Origin: a bacterium
GTDB taxonomy: Bacteria; Sysuimicrobiota; Sysuimicrobiia; Sysuimicrobiales; Segetimicrobiaceae
DNA length: 64,000 nucleotides
Assembly: GCA_035295165.1 (NCBI GenBank)
Contig: DATGJN010000062.1
Location: 46,375-110,374, forward strand
Direction: 5' to 3'
Shown: positions 25,677 through 34,822 of the stretch, one piece after another
Position numbering within the stretch: the first letter of the stretch is position 1
Layout of the letters: every line of letters starts with the position of its first letter
Notes under the pieces: model-generated
The model's input: the letters and a program-made list of their open reading frames with translations, nothing else
Told to the model about the DNA's origin: nothing
Database searches by the model: none
Position numbers and translations under genes: made by a program

Positions 25677-26556
25677 AACGCTGGCGGCGGGCCGCGTCGC
25701 CCGCCGCGCACGCGCACGGACGCGGTGGCAGATGCTCGCCCCCCGCGTCCGGCGGCACAAGGGCCTGCTCGTCGGGCTCGGCATCGTGCTGGTCCTCGTC
25801 GCGGTCGCGTTGCTGCGCGATACCGTGGCGCCGGAGAGCCCGATCAAGATCGACATCACCGCGGCGCTGCAGGGGCCGAACCGGGCGCACTTGTTCGGGA
25901 CCGACCAGTACGGGCGAGACGTGTTCAGCCGGGTCGTCCACGGCGCCAGCATTTCGCTCACCGTCGGGGGGATCGCCGTGGGGATCTCCGCGATCGTGGG
26001 CACGACGGTCGGGCTCGTCGCCGGCTTCTACGGCGGGGCCGTGGACGCGTTCATGATGCGGATCGTCGACGTCCTGTTGGCGTTCCCAGGCATCTTGCTC
26101 GCGCTCGGCATCGTCAGCGTGCTCGGCGCGAGCCTGCAGAATCTCATGATCGCGGTCGGGATCTCGGGCATCCCCCTGTACGCGAGGCTGGTGCGCAGCA
26201 CCGTGCTCGTCGCGAGACAGCAGCTCTACGTCGAGGCCGCGCGCGCGTTCGGCGTCCCGATCCGGGTGATCCTTGTCCGGCACCTGCTGCCCAACGTCGT
26301 GGCGCCGATCATCGTCGCGGCCACCCTCGGCATGGGCACGTCGATCCTGGCGGCCGCCGGCCTCTCGTTCGTCGGCCTCGGCAGCCAGCCGCCGACGCCG
26401 GAGTGGGGCCGCATGCTCACCGAGGGACGAGATTACCTCCGGGATGCGTGGTGGATCTCCACGTTTCCGGGCGTCGGCATCATGATCACGGTGCTCGGCG
26501 TCAACCTGCTCGGCGACGGACTCCGGGACGTGCTGGATCCGCGCCTCCGGGTGTAG
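25669..26556 (+). CDS. ABC transporter permease, DppC type
   Basis: 295 aa. A basic N-terminus (R-V-A-R-R-A-R-A-R-T-R) is followed by the DppC signature L-F-G-T-D-Q-Y-G-R-D-V-F-S-R-V-V-H-G-A and the EAA loop Y-V-E-A-A-R-A-F-G-V, ending with L-G-D-G-L-R-D-V-L-D-P-R. ATG 25669 overlaps the stop of its partner, a sign of coupled translation. As with the importer at 2520-5924, no dppD/dppF-type ATPase gene follows; an amidohydrolase does. Confidence 0.93.
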   Translation: MAETLAAGRVARRARARTRWQMLAPRVRRHKGLLVGLGIVLVLVAVALLRDTVAPESPIKIDITAALQGPNRAHLFGTDQYGRDVFSRVVHGASISLTVGGIAVGISAIVGTTVGLVAGFYGGAVDAFMMRIVDVLLAFPGILLALGIVSVLGASLQNLMIAVGISGIPLYARLVRSTVLVARQQLYVEAARAFGVPIRVILVRHLLPNVVAPIIVAATLGMGTSILAAAGLSFVGLGSQPPTPEWGRMLTEGRDYLRDAWWISTFPGVGIMITVLGVNLLGDGLRDVLDPRLRV

Positions 26557-26618
26557 GGGCCGGGCGCGTCCGGCCGCCGCGACGTCTGAAGAACACCGCC
26601 GAGGAAGAGGGTCCGCCG

Positions 26619-28004
26619 ATGGCGTCGCACGATCTCGTGGTTCGAGCAGGGCTCTGCGTCACCGCCGCCGGTCCCTCGCGTACCGACATCGGCGTCCGGC
26701 ACGGCCGCATCGCCCAGATCGGCGGGGAGATGGCCGGGACGCGGGAGATCGACGCGACGCCCTATCTCGTGCTCCCCGGCGGCGTCGACGTGCACGTTCA
26801 TCTCACCAACCCTCCGGGGCGCGCGTCCCAATCGGGGCCGGCCTGGGTGGACGACATGACGACGGGGTCCGCGGCCGCACTGGCCGGCGGCATCACGACC
26901 CTCGGCAACATGGCGTTCCTGGGCGACGGCGAACGCCCTCTCGACGGGCTGGCTCGCGAGGCGCGCCTCGTGCGTGAACAGGCGATCGCCGACGTCATTC
27001 TGCATCCCGTCTTCCGCGAACCGACGCAGGCCGACCTCGACCAGATCCCGATGCTGCGCGAGCGCGGACACACGACCATCAAGTTCTTCATGAGCACCCC
27101 CACGTTTGACCGGTACGCCCCGGCGTTCCTCGAGGCGACGGCCCGGGCGGGCGAGGCCGGGCTCATGACGATGATCCACTGCGAAGACTACGCGATCATC
27201 GATCGCGCGACCCGCGCGCTTGTCGCGCACGGGCGAGGTAGTCTCCGCCACTACGCCGACAGCCGGCCCGTCGTGTCCGAGGTCGTGGCCACGGAGCGCG
27301 CGGTCGCCTTCGCCGCCGCTACGGGCGCGCCGGTGTACGTGGTGCACCTCTCGTCCGCCGGCTCGCTCGACGCGTGCCGCCGCGGACAGGCGGCGGGGCT
27401 CCCGTTCTACGTGGAAACGCGGCCGCTCTACCTACATCTGACCCGGGAGCGGTTCGACGAGCCCGACGGCGCGAAGTACGTCGGGCAGCCGCCGCTGCGC
27501 GAAGCGGGGGACGTCGCGGCACTGTGGGCCGGGCTCGCGCAGGGGTCGGTGCACACCGTGTGCAGCGACCACGCGCCGTGGAGCCTGGCGGCGAAGCTCG
27601 ATCCCGCGCTGTCGGTCGCGGACCTCCGGCCTGGGGTGGAGAACCTGGAGACGCAACTCCCGCTCCTGTACTCGGAGGGCGTCCGCGCGGGGAGAATCTC
27701 GCTCGAGCGGTTCGTCGCACTCACATCCACGAACGCCGCGAAACTGTTCGGGCTGTATCCGCAGAAGGGCTGCCTCGCGGTCGGCAGCGACGCCGATCTC
27801 GTCCTCTTCGATCCCGAGCTGACACGCACGATCGGGGCTCCGCAGCACTCCCGGTGCGATTACTCCGTGTTCGCGGGGCGCGAGGTCACGGGCTGGCCCG
27901 TGATGACGCTCCGGCGCGGCGAGGTCGTCTTCGACCGCGGCCGCATCACCGCCGTCCCGGGTACGGGGCGACTCGTGTCGGGCGGCCGCGTGCGCGGGCT
28001 CTAG
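26619..28004 (+). CDS. Hydantoinase/dihydroorotase-type cyclic amidohydrolase
   Basis: 461-aa metal-dependent amidohydrolase. The metal site is clear: G-G-V-D-V-H-V-H-L (first His pair), T-I-K-F-F-M (the carbamylated Lys position of hydantoinases), a His in M-I-H-C-E-D-Y, V-H-L-S-S-A-G, and C-S-D-H-A-P-W (Asp). These enzymes open cyclic amides such as hydantoins or dihydropyrimidines. The overall pattern (length, T-N-A-A-K-L-F-G-L-Y-P near the end) fits D-hydantoinase better than pyrimidine-pathway dihydroorotase; no pyrimidine genes adjoin. ATG 26619 follows GAGGAAGAGG. Confidence 0.9.
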   Translation: MASHDLVVRAGLCVTAAGPSRTDIGVRHGRIAQIGGEMAGTREIDATPYLVLPGGVDVHVHLTNPPGRASQSGPAWVDDMTTGSAAALAGGITTLGNMAFLGDGERPLDGLAREARLVREQAIADVILHPVFREPTQADLDQIPMLRERGHTTIKFFMSTPTFDRYAPAFLEATARAGEAGLMTMIHCEDYAIIDRATRALVAHGRGSLRHYADSRPVVSEVVATERAVAFAAATGAPVYVVHLSSAGSLDACRRGQAAGLPFYVETRPLYLHLTRERFDEPDGAKYVGQPPLREAGDVAALWAGLAQGSVHTVCSDHAPWSLAAKLDPALSVADLRPGVENLETQLPLLYSEGVRAGRISLERFVALTSTNAAKLFGLYPQKGCLAVGSDADLVLFDPELTRTIGAPQHSRCDYSVFAGREVTGWPVMTLRRGEVVFDRGRITAVPGTGRLVSGGRVRGL

Positions 28005-28181
28005 CGGGGCCGACGCGGCCGACGACTCGGTCCGAGCCATCGTCGAGCGCGGGGGACGCGGCATGAACCCCTGGCCCCCGGGGCGAAGATACCCCGGATT
28101 GCGACCCCACCGCGTGCGCCGTGCGCCTCATGTCGTCGGCGACGGCGAGACGCTCGTGGGCCAACTCGTGGAGGTGAGAGG

Positions 28182-28943
28182 ATGCGCAACACGGTCTTGA
28201 TCGAGGAGATGACGTGGCCAGAGGTGCGCGATGCGATCGCCGGCGGCAAGCGCCGCGTGATCGTGATGCTCGGGGCCATGGAACAGCACGGGCCCCACAT
28301 GCCGATTGGCGTGGACACGTACCTCGGCTACGCGACCGGCACGCGTCTCGCGCGCCGCCTCGGGGACGCCTTGGTGGCCCCCGTGGTGAGCCTCGGGTAC
28401 TCGACCGGCCACCTCCCGATGGCGGGCACCGTCAGCATCGCGGAGTCCGTCCTCGAGGCGACGATCCTCGAGATCTGCCGCTCGCTCGCCCACCACGGGT
28501 TCACGGAGATCATTCTGCTGTGCAGCCACGGCGGCAACTACCGCGCGCTGCGGGAGGCCCTCCCGAAGCTTCGGAAAGAGCACGCGGGGATCAGGATCTC
28601 GGCGATCACGGACTTCGACGAGTGGCTGGAGAACACCAAGCAGTTCGCCGCGCGCGAGGGCCTCGAGATGGCCCGGCTGGGTGTCCACGCCGGCCAGGGC
28701 GAGACGTCCATGATGCTCGCGCACCGCCCGGATCTCGTGCAGATGGACAAGGCGTGCGAGGGGTTCACCGGGGACGCGTCGATCCGGTGGCGCTCGAAGG
28801 TCCCGCCGCCCATGAACGAGACCAGCCCGACGGGAATCCTCGGCGACGCGCGGAACTCCACCGCCGCGCTCGGCGAGAAGATCTTCGCCGACCGGATCGA
28901 GCGGATCGCGAAGATGATCGAAGCCGGCGAGCTCGCGGGCTGA
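28182..28943 (+). CDS. Creatininase family amidohydrolase
   Basis: 253 aa. Metal ligands of the creatininase fold are visible: the Glu and His in L-G-A-M-E-Q-H-G-P-H, the Asp in I-G-V-D-T, S-H-G-G-N-Y-R-A-L, and the Glu in H-A-G-Q-G-E-T-S-M-M. Creatininase opens the creatinine ring; related members open other cyclic amides or deformylate. A strong GAGGTGAGAGG ribosome site precedes ATG 28182. Its stop overlaps the ATG of the next amidohydrolase (TGATG). With the hydantoinase upstream it suggests stepwise use of a cyclic ureide-like nitrogen source. Confidence 0.92.
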   Translation: MRNTVLIEEMTWPEVRDAIAGGKRRVIVMLGAMEQHGPHMPIGVDTYLGYATGTRLARRLGDALVAPVVSLGYSTGHLPMAGTVSIAESVLEATILEICRSLAHHGFTEIILLCSHGGNYRALREALPKLRKEHAGIRISAITDFDEWLENTKQFAAREGLEMARLGVHAGQGETSMMLAHRPDLVQMDKACEGFTGDASIRWRSKVPPPMNETSPTGILGDARNSTAALGEKIFADRIERIAKMIEAGELAG

Positions 28944-30238
28944 TGGCTGCATCTGCGCCCGTCTCGACGTGGCGGATCGTCCGCGCGCCCCGCCTCATCG
29001 ACGGCACCGGTGCTCCGGCGACCTCGGACCCCGTGGTGGTCGTGCGCGACGGCGCGATCCACGGGGTGCATCAGGGCCGCGTGCCGGGGGATGTGCCCGC
29101 CGGCACGCCGGTCATCGACCTCCCCGACCACACGCTGCTGCCGGGGTTGATCGACGCGCACGTGCACCTGGTGCTCCCGGGCGACGGGACGCCGTTCGAG
29201 TCGAGCATGCGCGAGCCCGACGGCGTGCTCGTTGCGATCGCCTTCGCCAACGCGCAGACCGCGCTCGCCTCAGGGATCACGACGCTGCGTGACTGCGGGG
29301 GCCGGCGCGACACGACCCTGCACCTGCGGCGCGCCCAGCACCTGGGCTATGCGTCGCTGCCGCGACTGCACCTCTGCGGCCGCCCCATCACCATCACCGG
29401 GGGACACTGCTGGTACTTCGGCGGCGAAGCGGACGGTCCCGACGATCTCCAGCGCATGGTGCGCGCGCTGCTCAAGGACGGCGTGGACTACATCAAGATC
29501 ATGGCCACGGGCGGCGGGACCGTCGGCACGATGTCATGGCTTCCGTCGTTCTCGGAGGACGAACTGCGCGTGGCCGTCCACGAGGCGCACCGGTTCGGGC
29601 GTCGCGTGGGCATTCACTCGCTGTGCGCGGCCGCGACGCGCTCGGTCCTGGCCGTGGGCGCCGATCAGATCGAACACTGCAACTTCCTTGCCGACGCCGC
29701 TGGACTCCAGGAGTTCGATCCGCAGGTCGCGGACGAAGTCGCGCGCGCCGGCACGCCCGTGACGACGACGCTCGCCGTGGGCCACTACGTCGTCGCGGCG
29801 CTGCAGGCGCACGAGCGTCGCACCGCCGCGGAGCAAGCGGACCTCGACCGGCGGCGGCGGACGTTCGAGAACAACCTCGAGCACTTCCGCCGGATGCGCC
29901 GCGCGGGCGTGCGCCTTGTCGCCGGCACGGACGCGGGGTGGCGCTTCACGCCGTTCACCGCCATCGCCACCGAAGTGGCGCTGCTGCGTGAGATCGGCGC
30001 CGGCACGCCCGAGGCGATCGCCGCGGCGGCGTCGGTCGCGGCCGGCGCGATGGGCCTCGCCGACGTCACCGGCGTCGTGCGGGAGGGGTTCGCGGCGGAT
30101 CTGATCGCGGTGCCCGGCGATCCGGCGTCCGACATCACGGCCCTGCGTCACCCGACGCTGGTGATGCAGGAGGGGCGGATCGTGCGAGAACCGGCACCCA
30201 CGGCCTCGCCGGCGCCCGGCCTGCCGGCGCGCGTGTAG
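28943..30238 (+). CDS. Amidohydrolase family protein (imidazolonepropionase/prolidase-like)
   Basis: 431 aa. It is a TIM-barrel metal-dependent hydrolase with L-I-D-A-H-V-H-L, a Lys in Y-I-K-I-M-A-T-G-G-G (possible carbamylated metal bridge), H-S-L-C-A-A-A-T and I-E-H-C-N-F (His ligands), and A-G-T-D-A-G-W (Asp). This matches the Xaa-Pro/Xaa-Arg dipeptidase-like branch of the imidazolonepropionase group, which often hydrolyses acylated amino acids or dipeptides. The start overlaps the creatininase stop. It closes the transporter operon. Confidence 0.9.
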   Translation: MAASAPVSTWRIVRAPRLIDGTGAPATSDPVVVVRDGAIHGVHQGRVPGDVPAGTPVIDLPDHTLLPGLIDAHVHLVLPGDGTPFESSMREPDGVLVAIAFANAQTALASGITTLRDCGGRRDTTLHLRRAQHLGYASLPRLHLCGRPITITGGHCWYFGGEADGPDDLQRMVRALLKDGVDYIKIMATGGGTVGTMSWLPSFSEDELRVAVHEAHRFGRRVGIHSLCAAATRSVLAVGADQIEHCNFLADAAGLQEFDPQVADEVARAGTPVTTTLAVGHYVVAALQAHERRTAAEQADLDRRRRTFENNLEHFRRMRRAGVRLVAGTDAGWRFTPFTAIATEVALLREIGAGTPEAIAAAASVAAGAMGLADVTGVVREGFAADLIAVPGDPASDITALRHPTLVMQEGRIVREPAPTASPAPGLPARV

Positions 30239-30427
30239 GAGGGCGCGCGGGAATATGGTTCGGACGCGCGGGGTATGGCTGGTAGCAGTGAAGAAAACAA
30301 ACGCACCGACGCGACGCCCGTCTGGTGGCGCCCCGCCGGCCGAGAGGCAGTGATCGCGTTGTTAAACGGGACGACCTAGGCCGGGGGCTCGATGCCGGCG
30401 GCGCTTCGACGACGGGAGGCGTCGAGC

Positions 30428-31957
30428 CTACGCCGTGGAGAGCCCGTAGATCTCGCCGAACTTCGCCTTCAAATACGCCAGATACGGTTCGGGGGTCAGC
30501 AGGCTGCCCGTTGCGCGCACGAGCAGGTCCCGCGGGAAGAACTTCCTCCCGTAAGCGTGGACGTGCTCCCGCAGCCACCCGAGAAGCCCCTGGAACTCCC
30601 CGCGGCGGAGCTGGTCCGTGAGATCGGGGTGCGCGCGCCGCGCGGCCTCGAACAACTGGACCGCCGCGACGCTGCCGAGCGTGTACGAGGGGAAGTACCC
30701 AATTAACCCGGCGGCCCAGTGCGTGTCCTGCAACATCCCGTCGGTGTCCGTCGGCGGAGTCATCCCCAGGTACGAGGCCATCTTGGCGTTCCAGGCGTCG
30801 GGAAGTTCCGCCACTCGCAGCGCCCCGGTGAGCGCCGCCTGCTCCAACTCGAACCGCAAGATGATGTGGAGGTGGTACGTGATCTCGTCCGCGTGGATCC
30901 GGATGAGGCTCGGCTCCACGCGGTTGATCGAGCCGTAGAACGCGTCGACGTCCACGCCCGCAAGCTGCGCGGGAAACGCCCGGTGCAGCGACGGGAACGC
31001 GTGCTCCCAGAACGCCCGGCTGCGGCCGACGAGATTCTCCCACAGCCGCGACTGCGACTCGTGGATCCCATAGCTCGCCCCATCGGCCAGCGGCGTGCGT
31101 TGAAGCGACGCCGGGACGCCCTGGTTGTACATCGCGTGGCCGGCCTCGTGAAAGATCGCGAAGATCGCCCCGAGGCCGGGCCGTTGAAACCGCGTGGTGA
31201 TCCGCACGTCGTCACGGCCGAACCCGGTGGAAAAAGGGTGCGCGGACGTGTCGAGCCGGCCTCGCGTCGTATCGTACCCGAACGCCTCCGCCATCGAGAG
31301 ACCGAACGCGCGTTGCGGCGCCTCCTCATACTCGCGGGCCAGCGGGGCCGTGGCGGGGCCGGGTCGCGCGGCAATCGCTCGCACGAGCGGCACCGTGACC
31401 TCGAGCAGCCGGTCGAATAGCGCCTTCACCTCGCGCGAGGTCATCTCCGGTTCGTAGTTGTCCATCAACGCGTCGTACGGGTGCTCCCGGTACCCGAGGT
31501 AGTCGGCCTCGCGCCGCATCAGTTCGAACATCAGCTCGAGGTGGGGCCGGAACGCCGCGAAGTCGTTGCGCTCCCGCGCCTCCTGCCAGACGTGTGTGCC
31601 GAGGGAGGCTGCGCGTTGCAGCTCGGCGACGAACTCGGAGGGCAGCTTGCTCGCCTTCGTGAGGTCCCGCCGCGTGACGCGGAGCAGCGCCGCGTCGTCG
31701 GAGTCCGGATCGAGCGAGTCCAACAGAGGTTCGGCCGCGTCGAGGAGCGTCTGCGTGCGCGTGGAGGTGAACTGCTCGTGCGCGATTTGGGAGAGGGTCC
31801 CGAGCTGCGACGCGCGCGTCTCCGCACCGCCCGGGGGCATGTAGGTGTGCTGATCCCAGTCCAGGACCGCGGCGGCTGTTTCGACGTCGGCGATCGTCCC
31901 CAGATGGACCTTGAGCTCGTCCAACGACCCGCGGGCTGTCGAAGCGCACATGGACAA
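30428..31957 (-). CDS. M32 carboxypeptidase (Taq family)
   Basis: 509-aa zinc carboxypeptidase, the normal length for the family. The zinc motif F-H-E-A-G-H-A-M-Y and the downstream G-I-H-E-S-Q-S-R-L-W-E-N (third ligand Glu) are the M32 signatures; I-R-I-H-A-D-E-I-T-Y is also diagnostic. It removes C-terminal residues from peptides in the cytosol. The start may be ATG 31957 or ATG 31951. It lies 9 bp after the DUF488 gene on the same strand. A GGCTCGA...TCGAGCC repeat (30386-30392 with 30422-30428) begins right after the stop and may act in termination. Confidence 0.94.
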   Translation of the reverse strand: MSMCASTARGSLDELKVHLGTIADVETAAAVLDWDQHTYMPPGGAETRASQLGTLSQIAHEQFTSTRTQTLLDAAEPLLDSLDPDSDDAALLRVTRRDLTKASKLPSEFVAELQRAASLGTHVWQEARERNDFAAFRPHLELMFELMRREADYLGYREHPYDALMDNYEPEMTSREVKALFDRLLEVTVPLVRAIAARPGPATAPLAREYEEAPQRAFGLSMAEAFGYDTTRGRLDTSAHPFSTGFGRDDVRITTRFQRPGLGAIFAIFHEAGHAMYNQGVPASLQRTPLADGASYGIHESQSRLWENLVGRSRAFWEHAFPSLHRAFPAQLAGVDVDAFYGSINRVEPSLIRIHADEITYHLHIILRFELEQAALTGALRVAELPDAWNAKMASYLGMTPPTDTDGMLQDTHWAAGLIGYFPSYTLGSVAAVQLFEAARRAHPDLTDQLRRGEFQGLLGWLREHVHAYGRKFFPRDLLVRATGSLLTPEPYLAYLKAKFGEIYGLSTA

Positions 31958-31966
31958 CGCCCTCCC

Positions 31967-32527
31967 TCAACGTCCTCGCGCGGCGCGGGGCCTTGCCGGC
32001 CGTTCCGGCGGAGGTCCCGGGTATGTCACCGTCGTGCCGTCCACCACCGCCCATGGCGTCAGCGCATGCGGACGCGCGGAACCGGGGGCCATGATGTGCA
32101 TCACGCCGTCCCGCCTGGCCGCGAGCGCGTCCGCGATCAGGGCGCGGTGACAGCGCCACGGCACGGCCTCGGCGCACATGAGCGCCACGGGTCCCTCCGC
32201 CCGCGCCAGGCGTCGGAGCGCACGGATCGCCTCCGCGAACTCGGGCGTCCCCATGTAGTCGGCGAAGCCCCGAAAGCTCGCGTTCCGCCACGCGGTGTTG
32301 ATGGAATCGGCGCGCGGGCGGCGCAACCCGCCGAGCGCCGGCGCGTGCCGGTACCGGATGCCGCGCCTCGGCAAGGTGCGCCTCAGCGTCTCGCGGTTGA
32401 ACTGCGGCACGTGGCGCGACCGAGGGACCGTGCGGACATCAACGAGCGTCTGCACGCCGAAGCCGCGCAGCGCCTCGACGAGCTCCGCCAGCGTGCGGGT
32501 CGAATGCCCAATCGTATACAGGCGCAT
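31967..32527 (-). CDS. DUF488 family protein
   Basis: 186 aa. It has the family N-terminus L-Y-T-I-G-H-S-T-R-T, then V-D-V-R-T-V-P-R-S-R-H-V-P-Q-F-N, Y-R-H-A-P-A-L-G-G, and a C-terminal L-M-C-A-E-A-V-P-W-R-C-H-R with two conserved Cys. The biochemical role of DUF488 is not established. ATG 32527 begins the protein exactly at the conserved motif. It is upstream of, and probably co-transcribed with, the M32 carboxypeptidase. Confidence 0.9.
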   Translation of the reverse strand: MRLYTIGHSTRTLAELVEALRGFGVQTLVDVRTVPRSRHVPQFNRETLRRTLPRRGIRYRHAPALGGLRRPRADSINTAWRNASFRGFADYMGTPEFAEAIRALRRLARAEGPVALMCAEAVPWRCHRALIADALAARRDGVMHIMAPGSARPHALTPWAVVDGTTVTYPGPPPERPARPRAARGR

Positions 32528-32649
32528 CGGCTGATCCCGCAATCCACCAACCGGCGCCCAAGGCACCGGCGAACGCAGGGGGATTCTCCGGCGGCACGCG
32601 CGATGTCCTCCCGTCCGCCGAGGCACCCGGCCTCGGCGGACGGGAGCGC

Positions 32650-33540
32650 TCAGACCGCGCGCAGCTTGTCCGGGTTGGCGACCGCCCAGACAGCGGAGAT
32701 CTTCGCCTGGTCCACCTCGATGCTGACCACGACGGCCGGCGTCCCGTCCGCGTTGCGGATCACCAGCGTCGGCCGGTGGTTGATGTCGTCCACCATCAGC
32801 CGCGCGCCTTCGGGCATGAACCGCGCGGTTACGCCGATGACGAACCGCGCCACCCGCTCGGCGCCGCGCAGAGGTTGCACGGCCGCGCCGCGCACCTTGC
32901 CGCCCGCATCGGCCCGGAGCGTCACATCGTCCGCGAGCAGATTTCGCAACCCGTCTAGGTCGCCGCTCCCGGCGGCGCGGGTGAATTCGTCGAGGAGCCG
33001 CCGGTGCTCCTCGCGGCTGGCCTGAAAGCGCGGTCGGTCCAGCGCGATATTGCTCTTCGCCCGGCTGAACAGTTTGCGGCACGCGGCTTCCGACTTGTCC
33101 AGCATGCCGGCGATTTCATCGTACTCGTAGTCGAACACCTCGCGCAGGAGCAGGACCGCGCGCTCGGCCGGCGTGAGCCGCTCCAGAAGCACCAGAAACG
33201 CGAGCGAGAGAGAGTCGTACTCGACGACGCGGGCCTCCGGATCCCCGAGTTCGGGGTGTCCGTCGTCGCGGACCGGCTCCGGCAGCCACGGCCCGACGTA
33301 CGTCTCCCGCCGCGCACGCGCCGACGTCAGGCGGTTCAGGCACAACCGCGTCACGATGGTGGCGAGATACCCCGGCGGTGACTGGATCTCATCGAGGGGT
33401 GCGGGCTGAAATCGGAGATAGGCGTCCTGCAAGACGTCCTCGGCGTCCGTCACGCTGCCCAGCATCCGGTACGCTAACGAGAACAGCCGCGCACGCTGCT
33501 GCTGGAAGATCGTGAGGTGGTCCATGCGCCGTTCGCTCAT
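32650..33540 (-). CDS. ECF41-type RNA polymerase sigma factor (SigJ-like)
   Basis: 296 aa. Region 2 (A-Y-R-M-L-G-S-V-T-D-A-E-D-V-L-Q-D) and region 4 (L-T-P-A-E-R-A-V-L-L-L-R-E-V-F) are followed by a C-terminal SnoaL-like extension of about 110 residues. The linker carries D-A-G-G-K, close to the DGGGK motif of ECF41 sigma factors, and N-P-D-K-L near the end is also typical. In ECF41 proteins the extension regulates the sigma factor in place of an anti-sigma. The gene directly follows an oxidoreductase (1-bp gap), the usual ECF41 partner type, whose promoter has the ECF41 consensus. The second ATG at 33525 is an alternative start. Confidence 0.92.
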   Translation of the reverse strand: MSERRMDHLTIFQQQRARLFSLAYRMLGSVTDAEDVLQDAYLRFQPAPLDEIQSPPGYLATIVTRLCLNRLTSARARRETYVGPWLPEPVRDDGHPELGDPEARVVEYDSLSLAFLVLLERLTPAERAVLLLREVFDYEYDEIAGMLDKSEAACRKLFSRAKSNIALDRPRFQASREEHRRLLDEFTRAAGSGDLDGLRNLLADDVTLRADAGGKVRGAAVQPLRGAERVARFVIGVTARFMPEGARLMVDDINHRPTLVIRNADGTPAVVVSIEVDQAKISAVWAVANPDKLRAV

Positions 33541-33541
33541 C

Positions 33542-34789
33542 TCAGTGGTCGGTTCGCGCGGTTGACGCCGTCGCGACCGCGGCGGGGACGGACGGGCGCG
33601 GGGCCGGTACGGCCACGCCCCGCATCTTCTTCTTGCCCGGCCAGTAGAACGTCCACGGTCCGAGCCGTTGCCCCTTGATCACCCACACGGAGAGGCGAAC
33701 GAAGAACTCACGCACCTGATTGGCGAGAGCGCCGGTCACGATCAGGCGCGAGGGCGTGTCGCGGTGCGCGTCCAGAAACTGCACCACCCCGTCGTGCCGT
33801 CCCAGGCTGAGCCCCAACGCTCCATAGGACAGTCCGAACGCGGCGCCCGGCTTGCCCGCGAGCTCCGCGGCCAGACAATCCGCACCGTGCGCCCCCATCG
33901 CCGTCGCCGTGTACAGCGACATGCGGACGGGCGCCCCCGGATCGTCCGCCGGATGCGCGGCGTCGCCGACGGCGTAGATCTCGGGATGCGAGAGCGACCG
34001 CATCGCCCGATCGACAAGGATCTGGCCGCGCTCGTTGACGCGCAGCCCCGCGCGCCGCGCGAGGTCGGAAACGGCGAACCCGCCGACCCACACGCACAGG
34101 TCGAACGGAATCGTCTCGTGGTGCTCCGTGAGCGCGCCGCGCGCATGCACCTCCGTGACCGCGGTGTTCGGCACGAACTGCACGCCGAGCCTGTCGAACG
34201 CGCTCCGAACGTGGGCGCGGGCCGCCGGAGACAACTGCCGCGCGAAGGAGCGGCGCGTCACGAGCGTGATCTGCAACCCCCGGTACGCTTCCGCAAGTTC
34301 CGTCGCCACTTCGACCCCGGTGTTGCCGCCGCCGACGACCAGCAGCCTCCCCCGGTTCGCCGCAACACCGGGCACGCGGTCGGCCAGGGCGCGCGCGGAG
34401 GCGTCGTCGAGAGTGGAGGCGTGCTCCCGCGCGCCCGGTACGCCCTCGGTCCCGATATAACTCCCAAGCGCATACACCAGGTAATCATACTCGACCGACG
34501 CGACGTGGTCGGCCGTTTGCACGGCGACCCGGCGGCGCGCCGGTTCCACCGCCGTCACCCTGCCCTGGAGAAACCGGATCCGCGTCCCTCGCAGGAACGA
34601 CGCCACCGGCAACCGCCGCAGAGCTTGCCCGGCGGCGAGTTGGTGATTGCGCACGCGCTCGTGGAAGACGTCCGACGCGTTGACAAGCGTGATGACGATA
34701 CGGGTATCGGTCTGCCTGGCCAGCCGCATCGCGGCGACTAACCCCGCGTATCCCGCTCCGAGCACGACGACGTTCGCATGTTCGTTCAT
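33542..34789 (-). CDS. NADH dehydrogenase-like FAD/NAD(P)-binding oxidoreductase
   Basis: 415 aa. N-terminal FAD fold V-V-V-L-G-A-G-Y-A-G-L-V-A-A, NAD(P) fold L-L-V-V-G-G-G-N-T-G-V-E-V-A-T-E-L, and D-A-A-H-P near the C-terminal FAD site are the type II NADH dehydrogenase/disulfide-oxidoreductase pattern without the redox Cys pair. ATG 34789 has GAGGTG seven bases before it; an in-frame ATG at 34828 would place the start only 12 bases from the promoter's -35. It forms an operon with the ECF41 sigma factor, and is probably its main target. Confidence 0.9.
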   Translation of the reverse strand: MNEHANVVVLGAGYAGLVAAMRLARQTDTRIVITLVNASDVFHERVRNHQLAAGQALRRLPVASFLRGTRIRFLQGRVTAVEPARRRVAVQTADHVASVEYDYLVYALGSYIGTEGVPGAREHASTLDDASARALADRVPGVAANRGRLLVVGGGNTGVEVATELAEAYRGLQITLVTRRSFARQLSPAARAHVRSAFDRLGVQFVPNTAVTEVHARGALTEHHETIPFDLCVWVGGFAVSDLARRAGLRVNERGQILVDRAMRSLSHPEIYAVGDAAHPADDPGAPVRMSLYTATAMGAHGADCLAAELAGKPGAAFGLSYGALGLSLGRHDGVVQFLDAHRDTPSRLIVTGALANQVREFFVRLSVWVIKGQRLGPWTFYWPGKKKMRGVAVPAPRPSVPAAVATASTARTDH

Positions 34790-34822
34790 GGCGCACCTCA
34801 TTGGATTGGCTTCACAAGATGG

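Noticed and set aside
28005..28181. Possible small gene between hydantoinase and creatininase
   Set aside because: Open frames here are out of phase with any known family and lack ribosome sites; the gap appears to be a leader for the creatininase gene.
31481..33025. 514-codon plus-strand frame opposite the M32, DUF488 and sigma genes
   Set aside because: It runs antisense across three real genes and shows no domain pattern.
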